Shown in pieces: positions 1 through 7,039 of a stretch of DNA of 13,912 bases. Source of the DNA: CAZMLC01 sp964567125 (GTDB lineage Bacteria; Verrucomicrobiota; Kiritimatiellia; RFP12; UBA1067); assembly GCA_964567125.1 (NCBI GenBank), contig CAZMLC010000071.1, positions 1 to 13,912 of the forward strand, read 5' to 3'. The notes beneath the pieces were generated by a model that was not told where the DNA came from, did no database searches, and was given only the letters and a program-made list of their open reading frames with translations. The translations under genes and the position numbers were made by a program. The first letter of the stretch is position 1. Each line of letters begins with the position of its first letter.

Positions 1-992
1 GGAATGTTATCCACAATTGCGGAGGCAATCGCGCTGAACCAGAGAATTGCCAGCGCCGTCACCAGCAGATTGCCCCCCGTCATGTGGAGCAACTGATCGC
101 CCATCATTTGAAAGACCCCGTTATGCTCAAGTCCGAAAATCAACATAAAGAGTCCGACAAAGAAAAAGATGGTATTCCATTCAACATAGTGCAGGACTTC
201 GTGCGCTTCGCGCTTGTTCACCAGCGCCATCGCAACGCCTCCTGCCAGCGCTAAGAGTCCAGGCTCAATGCCGACGAAACGCCCGAAGAAAAGCCCGAAA
301 ATCACCAGCGCAAAAACAACCAAGGAACGCCGCAACTCCACAGGTTGCAAAATCGCCAACTCAGGCTTTGCCCGGCGGATACGCTCTTTCCCCGCCTCGC
401 TTGAACGCATGGATACGTAATAAAGCCGCCCGACCACCAGCAGACTGGCGGCAAGTACAATCAGAATAACCGGGGAAAGGTTCAGAATAAAGGCATTAAA
501 CGAGAGATTCGCCTTGGTGCCGATCAGAATGTTGGGCGGATCGCCCACCAACGTCGCCGTGCCACCGATATTGGAAAAGATCGCCTCCAGAATCAGCAAC
601 GGTTTGGTTGGGATCTCCAGAATCTGCGTCACCAGAATCGTCAGCGGTGCAACAAGAATGATGGTCGTCACATTGTCCAAAAAAGCCGAAATAAAAGCCG
701 TCATCAACAAAAATGAACACATGATGACCAGTCCATTGCCCTTGGCCATGCGCGCCAGATGAATGGCCAGCCATTCGAAAACACCTGTTTGCGCCATCAC
801 GCCGACAATCACCATCATGCCCAGCAACAAAAAGATCACATTCATGTCGATCGCACCCAACGCCGCATTATACGGCACCACACGCGCCACAACCATGACC
901 ACTGCGCCCATGAGGGCCGCCAACGTCTTATCGACCTTTTCCGATGCGATCAGTACATACGTTAAGAGAAAAATTATACTTGCCACGAGCAT
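1..992 (-). CDS. CitMHS/ArsB/NhaD-type ion transporter permease (3' end beyond the window)
   Basis: Inner-membrane secondary transporter of the ion transporter superfamily (CitMHS, ArsB, NhaD, P-protein relatives), expected to move an inorganic or organic anion or to exchange Na+/H+. The 330 complete codons visible are strongly hydrophobic with many membrane segments. The superfamily signatures are FLDNVTT (residues 104-110) and TATLVGDPPNILIG (145-158). A second half begins at the very edge with SAIVDNIP (about 323-330), which mirrors FLDNVTT as expected from the inverted-repeat fold. The ATG at 992 follows GGTAGGTGA, a ribosome binding site that includes the stop codon of the upstream EIIA-CBS gene. 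The 7-bp gap argues for one operon with that gene. No stop codon is reached before position 1. The family is clear; the substrate cannot be read from the sequence. Confidence 0.9.
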   Translation of the reverse strand, partial: MLVASIIFLLTYVLIASEKVDKTLAALMGAVVMVVARVVPYNAALGAIDMNVIFLLLGMMVIVGVMAQTGVFEWLAIHLARMAKGNGLVIMCSFLLMTAFISAFLDNVTTIILVAPLTILVTQILEIPTKPLLILEAIFSNIGGTATLVGDPPNILIGTKANLSFNAFILNLSPVILIVLAASLLVVGRLYYVSMRSSEAGKERIRRAKPELAILQPVELRRSLVVFALVIFGLFFGRFVGIEPGLLALAGGVAMALVNKREAHEVLHYVEWNTIFFFVGLFMLIFGLEHNGVFQMMGDQLLHMTGGNLLVTALAILWFSAIASAIVDNI

Positions 993-999
993 GCGTCAC

Positions 1000-1920
1000 C
1001 TACCAGTTGATCACGTTGTTTAAAACCGCAGCACGGTCGACCGTACCGATCCACGTGTTTTCACCATCCATCACATAAATTTGCGGACGTTGCTTCACCG
1101 CCAGCGCAAAGACGATTTCCAGAATCGTCGCATCCGCAGGCATGCGGCAGATATCGGTACTCATCAATTGCTCGGCCACCGAGTGCGCTTCGCGTTCAAA
1201 GTACTTCTCGAACGGATCGAACTCGCTGATGAAACTCACGCTTTTCAAATGCTGGAAGAATTCGGGCAGACCAAACTGGAAAAGACCATCTGTCGTAATC
1301 TCCCCCACCGGCGCACCAGTCTTATCTGTCACGGCAATCACGTTCAGCCGATGCTCATGCATCAACCGCGCAACGCAACGCAACGGCGTATCGTTGGCAA
1401 CCGTAAGAACGTTCGGCACCATCACATCGCGCGCGGTCACGGGAATATCGAGCGACAAGCCGCCCGATACCAGCAAGGCATTCACTGCTGCGCTGGAGTC
1501 CGCAGCCAACAACGCGTCCCGGTTACGTGTATCGCGGAAAAACTGCGCCATGCGCGACATCACTTTGAGCGTGACCATCGGCGCTTCCTGCGGCACCACG
1601 ATCATACAGACCACGCGGACATCCGCCGCATCGCCGCCGAAATTAATCGGCGTACGCAAAATCGCCAGCGCAATGCCAATGCCATGAAAGCCCTTCACGC
1701 GCGCATGCGGGAACGCCAACGCATTGCCCATTACAGTAGGACGCTCCGCTTCCCGTCCAAGCACCGCTTCGCGCAGTGTAGCCTCGTCCAACCCTGGATT
1801 CAAACGGCGCAACCGCGGGGACAGCAAAGCACCCACCATGCGCGCCAACAAGCGCTCTTTATCCGTCTCTTCCGTGCAAATCAGGATCTGATCCACATCG
1901 AGATGGTTTGTTAATTGCAT
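1000..1920 (-). CDS. PTS EIIA (fructose/mannitol-type) domain fused to two CBS domains
   Basis: Predicted cytoplasmic regulator of 306 residues. Residues about 5-150 form a PTS EIIA type-2 domain. The motif GNALAFPHAR places the phosphorylatable histidine at H72, as in fructose/mannitol EIIA and PtsN. Residues about 162-215 and 248-305 are a CBS pair (for example ITTDG after the first repeat, DRAAV in the second), which in other proteins binds adenine nucleotides. No EIIB, EIIC or HPr gene lies nearby, so sugar uptake through a classical PTS is unlikely from this locus. Its tight linkage to the permease downstream suggests that it gates or tunes that transporter in response to phosphorylation and nucleotide level (inference). 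The ATG follows AAGGAG with 4 bases between. A promoter with a perfect TTGACA lies about 90 bases upstream. Confidence 0.92.
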   Translation of the reverse strand: MQLTNHLDVDQILICTEETDKERLLARMVGALLSPRLRRLNPGLDEATLREAVLGREAERPTVMGNALAFPHARVKGFHGIGIALAILRTPINFGGDAADVRVVCMIVVPQEAPMVTLKVMSRMAQFFRDTRNRDALLAADSSAAVNALLVSGGLSLDIPVTARDVMVPNVLTVANDTPLRCVARLMHEHRLNVIAVTDKTGAPVGEITTDGLFQFGLPEFFQHLKSVSFISEFDPFEKYFEREAHSVAEQLMSTDICRMPADATILEIVFALAVKQRPQIYVMDGENTWIGTVDRAAVLNNVINW

Positions 1921-1961
1921 GTCACTCCTTCCCTACACCGCCGCCACAACGGTTTCCACGT

Positions 1962-1984
1962 ACACTTTTCTGAAATAAAAGTGT
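1962..1984. repeat. Perfect 8-bp inverted repeat with 7-base loop
   Basis: ACACTTTT (1962-1969) and AAAAGTGT (1977-1984) are exact complements around a 7-base centre. The dyad lies just downstream of the predicted -10 of the EIIA-CBS operon, at or next to the expected transcription start. It could be an operator or a 5' leader hairpin. It is A/T rich and lacks a GC-rich stem, so it is not a convincing terminator. Confidence 0.5.
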
Positions 1985-1985
1985 T

Positions 1986-2001
1986 AAGATTTACACATCT
2001 T
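1986..2001. promoter_or_regulatory. Inverted repeat over the -10 region of the EIIA-CBS promoter
   Basis: AAGAT and ATCTT are separated by 6 bases and cover the predicted -10 element of the EIIA-CBS/permease promoter. A dyad here is well placed for a repressor, but no binding protein can be named. Confidence 0.3.
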
Positions 2002-2015
2002 TTACGTTCTGTCAA
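1988..2015 (-). promoter_or_regulatory. Predicted promoter of the EIIA-CBS/permease operon
   Basis: On the minus strand a perfect -35 TTGACA (2015-2010) is followed after 16 bases by TAAATC (1993-1988), a weak -10 with three of six consensus bases. It lies in the only sizeable gap upstream of the EIIA-CBS gene. The weak -10 and the surrounding dyads suggest a regulated promoter. Confidence 0.5.
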
Positions 2016-2043
2016 ATACTAATGAGCACAAACAAAAATCCGA

Positions 2044-3111
2044 TTAACGCCTATTCACGCGCTGATATAAATCCACGGGGACAGCAGGATCGCGCGGAAC
2101 CGGCGTCCCGATCTGATCGACAGGATGCGTGAAAAGATAACGCCAGACCGCTTCATGGATAGAGGTGCCCGCAGCATCTTTCACGGCCGCTCCGCCTGGC
2201 GTAACCGCGCTATGCGCCCGTCTTGGATCGTTCTTCACATCCGCCGCTGTAATGAGCCTGCGACTGTTGTTGTAAGGCGGCGGAACGCAGTCGACATCCA
2301 CCACCGGACCATACTGGTTAAGTCCCAGCAGCTCCCAGGAACGGTCATAGTGGTGGCCGCTCCAGCCACCGTCAAGCACATGGCTGAAACCGAAAAAACG
2401 ATTGGCCGGCGTGGCAGAAGGCAAGGCCTGCCACAGTTCGTTCTGGTCGCGCGGTCCGCAGAACATGACCACGCGATCCACGCGCTGGTACTTGGCGAAA
2501 CGCGCCGAGGTGGTAGCGCCATGCGAAGCCCCCGACATAATGACGCGATCCCAGCGCAAATTCGCCTGATCCGCTGTCAGAAAATAACTCCACCCGCCTT
2601 GAGGATTCTCCTTGTCCAGCCATTTGACGAAGTGTAGCGCGCGTTCCATCATACCGTCCGGCTTGGGAATGGTCACCACGTCGCTGAAGTCCTCGCCCGT
2701 TGCCGCTTCAAGCCTGATCTTGCCCAGGAAATAGGGATCCGCAGGAGGCGGTTCACCCCCGAATTTTGCAAACCAGCCATTGGCGTAATGCACGCGGATC
2801 ACATGCAGTCCGTAACCCGTGATGCGTTCAAAAAGCGGCGCGCTGAACCCCATCATCCAGATCACCAGCTTGCCCTGCGGTGCCACGCGCGTATCCACCG
2901 CTGCATCCTGCATGTCCGCCGGCTTTCCATCCTTCTCCAACAGGAAGTTGATTTCCGGATGCGCGGCCACGCGCGTATCGATCTGACTGGCACGCGCATG
3001 CAGGTTATACCGCTGCGGCGCAGGATCATGAAAAACCAAAGGTCGCGGTTCGCCTGCTTGGCCCAGACTCACCAACGTCCATACCACCAGAATCCCATAT
3101 TCTTGTTTCAT
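2044..3111 (-). CDS. Putative exported alpha/beta hydrolase, BPSS1187-like
   Basis: A 355-residue protein with a short hydrophobic N-terminus (about residues 6-19) that may be a signal peptide, so a periplasmic location is likely. The nucleophile elbow is GASHG (G194 to G198) with S196 as predicted catalytic serine. Candidate acid and base residues follow in GPRD (D222) and in the segment with H244, H253 and H254. These features resemble the BPSS1187-like hydrolases, which have no well-defined substrate that I know of. The start at 3111 is preferred over an upstream in-frame ATG because GGAGG lies 5 bases before it and the leader follows directly. Its ATG overlaps the stop of the VanZ-like gene as ATGA, so the two are probably translationally coupled. 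I am sure of a hydrolase fold; the subfamily is recalled, not searched. Confidence 0.78.
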   Translation of the reverse strand: MKQEYGILVVWTLVSLGQAGEPRPLVFHDPAPQRYNLHARASQIDTRVAAHPEINFLLEKDGKPADMQDAAVDTRVAPQGKLVIWMMGFSAPLFERITGYGLHVIRVHYANGWFAKFGGEPPPADPYFLGKIRLEAATGEDFSDVVTIPKPDGMMERALHFVKWLDKENPQGGWSYFLTADQANLRWDRVIMSGASHGATTSARFAKYQRVDRVVMFCGPRDQNELWQALPSATPANRFFGFSHVLDGGWSGHHYDRSWELLGLNQYGPVVDVDCVPPPYNNSRRLITAADVKNDPRRAHSAVTPGGAAVKDAAGTSIHEAVWRYLFTHPVDQIGTPVPRDPAVPVDLYQRVNRR

Positions 3112-3569
3112 CCTTTCCTCCCTCTGTTGCGAAAATAGCGATTGCGCCCCCGGATCAACAGCCACACGCTTCCTGCGCCGCAAAATGCACCTACGCTATT
3201 GGCCAGCATATCGAAACGATCCATGCTCCGCGTTGAAGTCAGAACCCCTTGGCAGAATTCCATTAAAACGCCATAAAGCGACGTTGCGATCGCCATGCAG
3301 ACCAGGCAACGAATTGGCCGGCGCGCCGATGGCGACACGGCCGAGAGCACAGAAAGCGTCAGCATGAAATACATCAAACCGTGCACGCATTTGTCAAACC
3401 CAGGAAAGAGCGGCAAAGAGGATTCAACGGTACGGAAAAGGTAAGCTGGCACAAGGGAAAGAACCGTGATGATCACAACCATGGCACATGCGAACCCCAA
3501 TCGCAGAATCCGTGCACGGTATCCCCGCATATCGTGCGGCGAGATCTGGACCTCATCTGGATTCATCAT
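3108..3569 (-). CDS. VanZ-like family membrane protein
   Basis: A 153-residue membrane protein with about four hydrophobic segments (residues 24-45, 62-78, 86-106 and 122-139). The VanZ-family pattern is present: DKCVH (59-63), the acidic/Gln pair in MEFCQG (E104, Q107) and D117..D120 followed by ANSVG (123-127). VanZ was named for low-level teicoplanin resistance, but most homologues have no known role, and a resistance function should not be inferred here. ATG codons at 3569 and 3566 are both possible; GGGAGAAGGG just upstream serves either. Its stop overlaps the start of the hydrolase gene by 4 bp. It is divergent from the efflux operon; I see no convincing promoter for it in 3570-3734. 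Confidence 0.88.
   Translation of the reverse strand: MMNPDEVQISPHDMRGYRARILRLGFACAMVVIITVLSLVPAYLFRTVESSLPLFPGFDKCVHGLMYFMLTLSVLSAVSPSARRPIRCLVCMAIATSLYGVLMEFCQGVLTSTRSMDRFDMLANSVGAFCGAGSVWLLIRGRNRYFRNRGRKG
3117..3122 (-). promoter_or_regulatory. Ribosome binding site deciding the hydrolase start
   Basis: GGGAGG on the minus strand lies 5 bases before the ATG at 3111. It fixes this start against the in-frame ATG 24 codons upstream, and lies inside the end of the VanZ-like gene. Confidence 0.75.
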
Positions 3570-3614
3570 ACGCCCTTCTCCCTATTGGAAACCAGTCGCT
3601 TCACTGACTTTAGT

Positions 3615-3642
3615 TTGCCTTGAGAATAACATACGCTATACA
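3615..3642 (+). promoter_or_regulatory. Candidate promoter of the metal efflux operon
   Basis: TTGCCT (3615-3620) and TATACA (3637-3642) with a 16-base spacer, each matching four of six sigma-70 consensus bases. It would give a leader of about 100 bases before the Cys-rich gene. The match is modest and unproven. Confidence 0.33.
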
Positions 3643-3752
3643 AAAGAGACCAGCGAAATAGCACCCATGACACGTTCAACGGCGCCTAAAAGTTAGTTCA
3701 TCCTTACAATCGACGTTGCCAACCGAGTCCTCTTGTGTTACCATTTCGCACA

Positions 3753-4208
3753 ATGTCGCTGTTTACACAGAAGGGATCGCTGACGTTTTTCGGCAAACTG
3801 GGGAACCTGATGCTTGCCGTAGGTCTCTTTTGTGCAGCGATCCTTCAAGGTATTGAGCTTTGCCTCTGCCCTGTCAAACACCCCACGTGTACTGCGGATT
3901 GCGACCGCCCATGCGCCTGCGATATCGCGCACGCTGCATGCGACGCTGCGCAGCCGGATGATCCTGTGCATCCAGAAGCAATGCATCACCGCTGCGAACA
4001 TCTCTATCTCGACACGGTTCCGCCTGCGGAATACGCACAGCGCGAACGCATCCGTGTCTTGATCGCGCTGTTCACCTGTACGCTCCACACGAATACGTCG
4101 ATCACATGTATGCGCTCCACTGTAAACAGTCCGCCGCCCGTGGACTGGGCACGTTTGCGCATAGCACCTTCTCCGCTAACGCAATCGCCGACACAACGTC
4201 TCTGCTGA
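3753..4208 (+). CDS. Cys/His-rich small membrane or exported protein at the head of the efflux operon
   Basis: I do not recognise a named family. The predicted protein has 151 residues with a hydrophobic segment at about 19-34 (signal anchor or signal peptide) and a second short one at about 100-111. It holds 12 cysteines (27, 37, 39, 46, 50, 54, 56, 63, 81, 109, 119, 151) and 7 histidines, densest in CLCP (37-40), CACD (54-57) and HHRCEH (78-83). This composition suggests metal or redox chemistry outside the cytoplasm. It lies directly before the outer-membrane factor gene in the same direction, so a sensor, chaperone or metal-buffer role for the pump is plausible (inference). An in-frame GTG at 3735 would add six residues; neither start has a clear ribosome binding site, so the start and to some extent the gene are uncertain. 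Confidence 0.6.
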   Translation: MSLFTQKGSLTFFGKLGNLMLAVGLFCAAILQGIELCLCPVKHPTCTADCDRPCACDIAHAACDAAQPDDPVHPEAMHHRCEHLYLDTVPPAEYAQRERIRVLIALFTCTLHTNTSITCMRSTVNSPPPVDWARLRIAPSPLTQSPTQRLC

Positions 4209-4280
4209 GCGTCATCATCACTCGGTCCGCAACGATGCTTCATACGCATCAGTTGATATCGCGTTTTGATTCACACTCAA

Positions 4281-4287
4281 GCAGGAG
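4281..4287 (+). promoter_or_regulatory. Ribosome binding site deciding the outer-membrane factor start
   Basis: GCAGGAG ends 4 bases before the ATG at 4292. Together with the lipoprotein signal that begins there, it rules out the longer in-frame start at 4106. Confidence 0.75.
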
Positions 4288-4291
4288 TTGT

Positions 4292-5551
4292 ATGTATCAT
4301 TTCTTTATTCTTATCGCAGGTGCAACCGCATTTCTTATTGCCGGTTGCCGCACCTATGTCCCGAACCCGATCGATTGGCAGCACGAGACCGCAACATGGT
4401 CGACACCGACCAATCGGCTGACGCTGACACACGCCACCGCGCGTCAAACAGTGCTCTATTTTAATCCCGAACTCAATGCGTTACGGGTAAAACACACCGC
4501 AACATCGAACCTGATCAGCCAGACGGGCTGGTGGGAAGATCCTACGGTGAATCTCGATGCTCAACGCTTCATCAAAGGTGTCGCCACCTCATGGATTATC
4601 GATGCCCCGTTGACCTTGAGAATCCCGGTTAATGGCGTTCCCGGATTGGAACGTCAGGCTGCAACCGCCTATTCGTATGCGGCTGCTTGCGCCATCAGCG
4701 TCCAGGAGCGCGAAACACTCACCGAGGTGGACCGTCTCTGGTATCGCCTCGCCGCGCTTCAAGCCCGCGTGTCCATCACGCAGTCGCTTGAGAAGCAATT
4801 GGCCGCGTTCTCCCCGACCATGCAGGCGCTGCAGGCAGCAGGCGAACTTCCGGCCACAGAGGCCGCACAGGTGGAATTGGATCAGCTCCGGCTACGCGCG
4901 GAAATCGCTCAACTGACAGCTGAACAGACCTCTGTGCGGTTGCTCTTGCTCCGCCAGCTGGGCCTCCATCCCCAAACACCGCTGCGGCTCGATTTCAAGG
5001 AGCACGACACCGCGCAGCTCCCAATAATCCGTGAAGCCGACCTCGTGCGCCATCCCCGCGTTCAGGCGAAGCTCGCCCGCCTCTCGGCAGCCGAAGCAGA
5101 CCTCCGCACGGAGATCCGACGCCAATATCCCGACATCACGCTCGGGCCAGCAGGTGGCTACGAAGAGGGCGATTTTCGCGCCGGACTCTCCTTTGGCATG
5201 ACCTTGCCACTGTGGAACCGCAATCGCCTCGCCATTGCGAAGAGCGATGCCGAACGTGCGCAGATTCGGCTCGAAGCCTGTTCAGAATGGCGATCGCTCG
5301 TCTCAGAACTTCATGCCGCGCGCCGCGCCTATGCAGCGGCCGAAAAACAAGAGAAGCTGGTCCGCACGGAAGAACTGCCGCGCGCTACGGCTAACCTCCA
5401 ACGGATGGAACGACTTTACCGTGCAGGCGAAGTTGACCTCTTCCGTTACCGTGTTGTTTTTCAAACGCTCGCAACCACGCAGCTGAACGCCATTGATGCG
5501 CAGCAGGCGGTACGCGACGCACGAATCACATTGACCTCTTTTGCCGAATAA
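4292..5551 (+). CDS. Outer-membrane factor lipoprotein of a metal RND efflux system (CzcC/CusC-like, TolC family)
   Basis: Outer-membrane channel of a tripartite efflux pump, 419 residues, the usual length for CzcC-type members. The N-terminus is a lipoprotein signal with lipobox LIAGC, lipidated at C19. The body is rich in long Ala/Arg/Glu/Leu helices typical of OEP repeats. The conserved segment before the second repeat is visible as DITLGP and then LPLWNRNR (PLWNRN at residues 306-311). The open frame extends upstream to 4106, but that stretch overlaps the Cys-rich gene, lacks family features and is not preceded by a ribosome binding site. The next gene starts 19 bases after the stop. Confidence 0.9.
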   Translation: MYHFFILIAGATAFLIAGCRTYVPNPIDWQHETATWSTPTNRLTLTHATARQTVLYFNPELNALRVKHTATSNLISQTGWWEDPTVNLDAQRFIKGVATSWIIDAPLTLRIPVNGVPGLERQAATAYSYAAACAISVQERETLTEVDRLWYRLAALQARVSITQSLEKQLAAFSPTMQALQAAGELPATEAAQVELDQLRLRAEIAQLTAEQTSVRLLLLRQLGLHPQTPLRLDFKEHDTAQLPIIREADLVRHPRVQAKLARLSAAEADLRTEIRRQYPDITLGPAGGYEEGDFRAGLSFGMTLPLWNRNRLAIAKSDAERAQIRLEACSEWRSLVSELHAARRAYAAAEKQEKLVRTEELPRATANLQRMERLYRAGEVDLFRYRVVFQTLATTQLNAIDAQQAVRDARITLTSFAE

Positions 5552-5570
5552 TTCCATGGAAACCTATTTT

Positions 5571-7016
5571 ATGAAAACACGTTTACTCTCCACACTGATT
5601 CCGTTCATCATGGTGCTGCTTGCCTTTACAGGATGCAAAAAGCACGATGAACCTCACGCACATTCCGCAACCTGCTCGCACGACGCGCCTGCGGAAAAGA
5701 CCGAACCGCATGCGCACAGTGACGCATGTACCCACGATGAAAAACCCGCTGCACAAAAACCAGAGGACGGCCATGATCATGAGGCCGAGGCTCACGACCA
5801 TGACGCGGAAAGCAAGGAGCATGCCTCTGCGCATGAGGCCTCGGCGCAACCCGATGCCGACGGACACGCGCACCAACCCGGCGAAAGCTGCGGCAGTGCG
5901 GAGAGCGCCAGCGTCACAATTCCCCCCAGCGCACAGAAGCTGATCAACATCACCTTCGCCACAGCAGAGACGCGGCACGTCCAGACGACGCGCCGTTTTG
6001 CCGGTCGTTTTGAGATGAAGCCGGATGCGCGGCGCATCTACAGCACGCTGCTTGAAGGCACACTCGAACTGCTGGTAACCCCCAATCAACGCATCGAAAA
6101 AGGCACGCCGCTCTTCCGGTTTCAATCGCCGGCTTGGATCCGTTTGCAAGGGGAATTGCGTACAGCCGAAGTGACCGCACAGCGCCTCGAAACCGAGACG
6201 CGCCTGTTGCGCGAACGGGTGCAACGGCTCAAGGACGCCAACGCACGCAATGCTGAATTGGAAATGGCCCTACCACTCAAAGAAGCGGACTACGAGCAAG
6301 CTAAAGTGACGCGCGATCATTTGCGGACACAGCGTACCGTCATCGTCAGTCAAATGCAGGAAAAGGATTACGCGCTCATTGTTGTCGCCCAGGAATCGGG
6401 CATCGTGGACGCGGTCCTCGCGACCACGGGGCAATGCGTTCAACCCGGCACGGAAATTCTGAGCGTGGCGCGCGCAGCGGGACTCTGGTTTAAAGCGGAG
6501 TGTGTCGTCAGTGAAACGTTGGACATCACGGCGAATCTGAAGGGATTCGTTGAACCGCTCAAAACCGGAACCGGCACAACAAAACCGCGCGCAGCAGGCA
6601 CGGTCACGCTCGCATGGTCCGCCGACACGACACAACGGATGCGCGATCTCTTTCTCACCTTTGACCGCGTCCCTGAATGGGCCATCCCCGGATTGCCCGG
6701 CATCATGAACGTTGTACTCGCGAACAGCGCAAACAGCGCAGTTGCCGTCCCCACGGCAGCGATTGTCCAGGATGGCCTCGAACAGGCTGTTTTTGTGCGC
6801 GACGACCATGACACCAACACCTTTAAGCGCGTCGTTGTGACCACCGGTGCCTCGGATGGCGCATACACGGAAGTGCGTGCGCTCCAGGCCGGAGCCGAAG
6901 TCGTGGTCAATGGCGTCTACGAACTCAAACTTGCTGCACCTTCGCAGGGAAAAGCTGCGAAGCGCGCCGCAGGGCATTTCCATGCAGACGGGAAATTCCA
7001 CGAGGGTAGCCACTAA
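5571..7016 (+). CDS. Periplasmic adaptor (membrane fusion) lipoprotein with His/Cys-rich N-terminal linker, CusB/CzcB-like
   Basis: Adaptor that should bridge the RND pump and the outer-membrane channel, 481 residues. A lipobox AFTGC places the lipidated cysteine at C22. Residues 23-108 form a low-complexity linker with 15 His and 3 Cys, including two near-identical HAHS modules, likely to bind divalent metal. The adaptor core follows from about 115: a barrel-sandwich half with LEGTLELL and RIEKGTPLF, a helical hairpin at about 200-260, the second half with QESGIVDAVL and QCVQPGTEI, then beta-barrel and membrane-proximal domains ending near 455. The C-terminus is again His-rich (GHFHADGKFHEGSH, four His). 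Start codons at 5556 and 5541 are also in frame; 5571 is chosen because the signal peptide begins there and GGAA lies 9 bases upstream. It lies between the channel and pump genes in one operon. Confidence 0.92.
   Translation: MKTRLLSTLIPFIMVLLAFTGCKKHDEPHAHSATCSHDAPAEKTEPHAHSDACTHDEKPAAQKPEDGHDHEAEAHDHDAESKEHASAHEASAQPDADGHAHQPGESCGSAESASVTIPPSAQKLINITFATAETRHVQTTRRFAGRFEMKPDARRIYSTLLEGTLELLVTPNQRIEKGTPLFRFQSPAWIRLQGELRTAEVTAQRLETETRLLRERVQRLKDANARNAELEMALPLKEADYEQAKVTRDHLRTQRTVIVSQMQEKDYALIVVAQESGIVDAVLATTGQCVQPGTEILSVARAAGLWFKAECVVSETLDITANLKGFVEPLKTGTGTTKPRAAGTVTLAWSADTTQRMRDLFLTFDRVPEWAIPGLPGIMNVVLANSANSAVAVPTAAIVQDGLEQAVFVRDDHDTNTFKRVVVTTGASDGAYTEVRALQAGAEVVVNGVYELKLAAPSQGKAAKRAAGHFHADGKFHEGSH
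5649..5738 (+). repeat. Two-copy His/Cys module within the adaptor gene
   Basis: Residues 27-38 (EPHAHSATCSHD) and 45-56 (EPHAHSDACTHD) of the adaptor are 12-residue copies differing at three positions, spaced 18 residues apart. A degenerate third copy is HAHQPGESC at 99-107. The shared pattern HxHxxxCxH suits metal coordination; this is inferred from residues only. Confidence 0.75.
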
Positions 7017-7027
7017 TTCCCGCTACC

Positions 7028-7034
7028 GAGGAGG
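7028..7034 (+). promoter_or_regulatory. Ribosome binding site of the RND pump gene
   Basis: GAGGAGG lies 5 bases before the ATG at 7040 and includes the first base of an alternative in-frame GTG at 7034, so the ATG is the real start. Confidence 0.85.
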
Positions 7035-7039
7035 TGCCT

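Noticed and set aside
1081..1914. Long plus-strand open frame (277 codons) opposite the EIIA-CBS gene
   Set aside because: Its product is rich in His/Arg/Gln with no family features, and the opposite strand encodes a clear EIIA-CBS protein with ribosome binding site and promoter.
3108..3569. Calling the VanZ-like gene a glycopeptide resistance gene
   Set aside because: There is no vanHAX cluster or other resistance context, and VanZ-like proteins are widespread with unknown roles.
4106..4291. Upstream extension of the outer-membrane factor (62 extra residues)
   Set aside because: It overlaps the Cys-rich gene, and the lipoprotein signal with a good ribosome binding site begins at 4292.
5583..7013. 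Two minus-strand open frames (213 and 247 codons) opposite the adaptor gene
   Set aside because: They mirror the coding strand of a well-supported adaptor; compositions such as Cys/Arg/Val-rich stretches come from the His/Ala codons opposite.
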